Source: Bacteroidales bacterium (GTDB lineage: Bacteria > Bacteroidota > Bacteroidia > Bacteroidales > VadinHA17). Taken from it: a DNA stretch of 6,725 nucleotides. How positions within the stretch are numbered: the stretch's first letter is position 1; every line of letters begins with the position of its first letter. This document shows positions 6,695-6,725 of the stretch, piece after piece. The notes beneath the pieces were generated by a model. It searched no databases. It saw only the letters and a list, made by a program, of their open reading frames with translations, and was not told the origin of the DNA. The translations under genes and the position numbers were made by a program. The stretch is taken from positions 1-6,725 of the forward strand of contig DOZA01000002.1 of NCBI GenBank assembly GCA_003518245.1. Direction: 5' to 3'.

Positions 6695-6725
6695 TCTCAT
6701 ATCTCATCTCTCATATCTCATCTCT
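6694..6725. repeat. Heptamer tandem repeat (ATCTCAT units), continuing past the window
   Basis: Four complete 7-bp units are seen: ATCTCAT (6694-6700), ATCTCAT (6701-6707), CTCTCAT (6708-6714), ATCTCAT (6715-6721), then CTCT at the edge. The last units can also be read as a 14-bp repeat (ATCTCATCTCTCAT). The minus strand reads ATGAGAT repeated. The array overlaps the end of the inverted repeat by one base and occupies the place where a -33 element would be expected. Confidence 0.8.

Larger units (their letters stand above)
6645..6725. other. Intergenic region upstream of the operon, extending past the window
   Basis: These 81 bp contain no coding frame that I can support. They are almost pure A/T up to about 6694 and then consist of a short tandem repeat of a few bases. 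The promoter of the minus-strand operon should lie here or just beyond the right edge. Confidence 0.7.

Noticed and set aside
6694..6725. Possible CRISPR array
   Set aside because: The units are 7 bp and adjacent with no spacers, so this is a simple tandem repeat.

Overview
The window looks like chromosomal DNA from a member of the Bacteroidota, probably a Bacteroidales-like lineage. It is moderately AT-rich. It carries a DUF5723-type outer-membrane protein, a DUF4834-type mini-protein with the C-terminal motif GEYVDYEEV, and a lipoprotein of a Bacteroidota-typical kind. Its AT-rich leaders mostly lack a Shine-Dalgarno sequence. No mobile element, phage gene, tRNA, rRNA or CRISPR array was seen, and all five genes read without frameshifts.

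Layout: positions 2-700 (+) hold the 3' part of an Mla-type ABC transporter ATPase (MlaF-like), cut by the left window edge. The rest of the window is one tightly packed minus-strand operon read from right to left. It starts with an 893-aa membrane-anchored protein with two DUF3352-like modules and a C-terminal beta-propeller (6644-3963). A 529-aa lipoprotein built of three repeated beta-sandwich-like units follows (3950-2361), then a 486-aa DUF5723 outer-membrane beta-barrel candidate (2358-898), and last a 63-aa single-span DUF4834 protein (888-697). The gaps are 12, 2 and 9 bp. The last gene converges on the ATPase gene and their stop codons overlap by 4 bp, so neither transcription unit has room for an intergenic terminator. 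The 81 bp to the right (6645-6725) hold a candidate Bacteroidota -7 element inside an 11-bp perfect AT inverted repeat, and a 7-bp tandem repeat that runs off the window.

How the genes may work together is inference. The operon encodes one predicted inner-membrane-anchored periplasmic propeller protein, one lipidated periplasm- or surface-facing protein, one outer-membrane barrel and one small inner-membrane protein, so it could be an envelope-spanning module. No function is established by the sequence for the four operon genes. They are the best candidate here for an undescribed system. The ATPase, in contrast, belongs to a well-known lipid-transport family.
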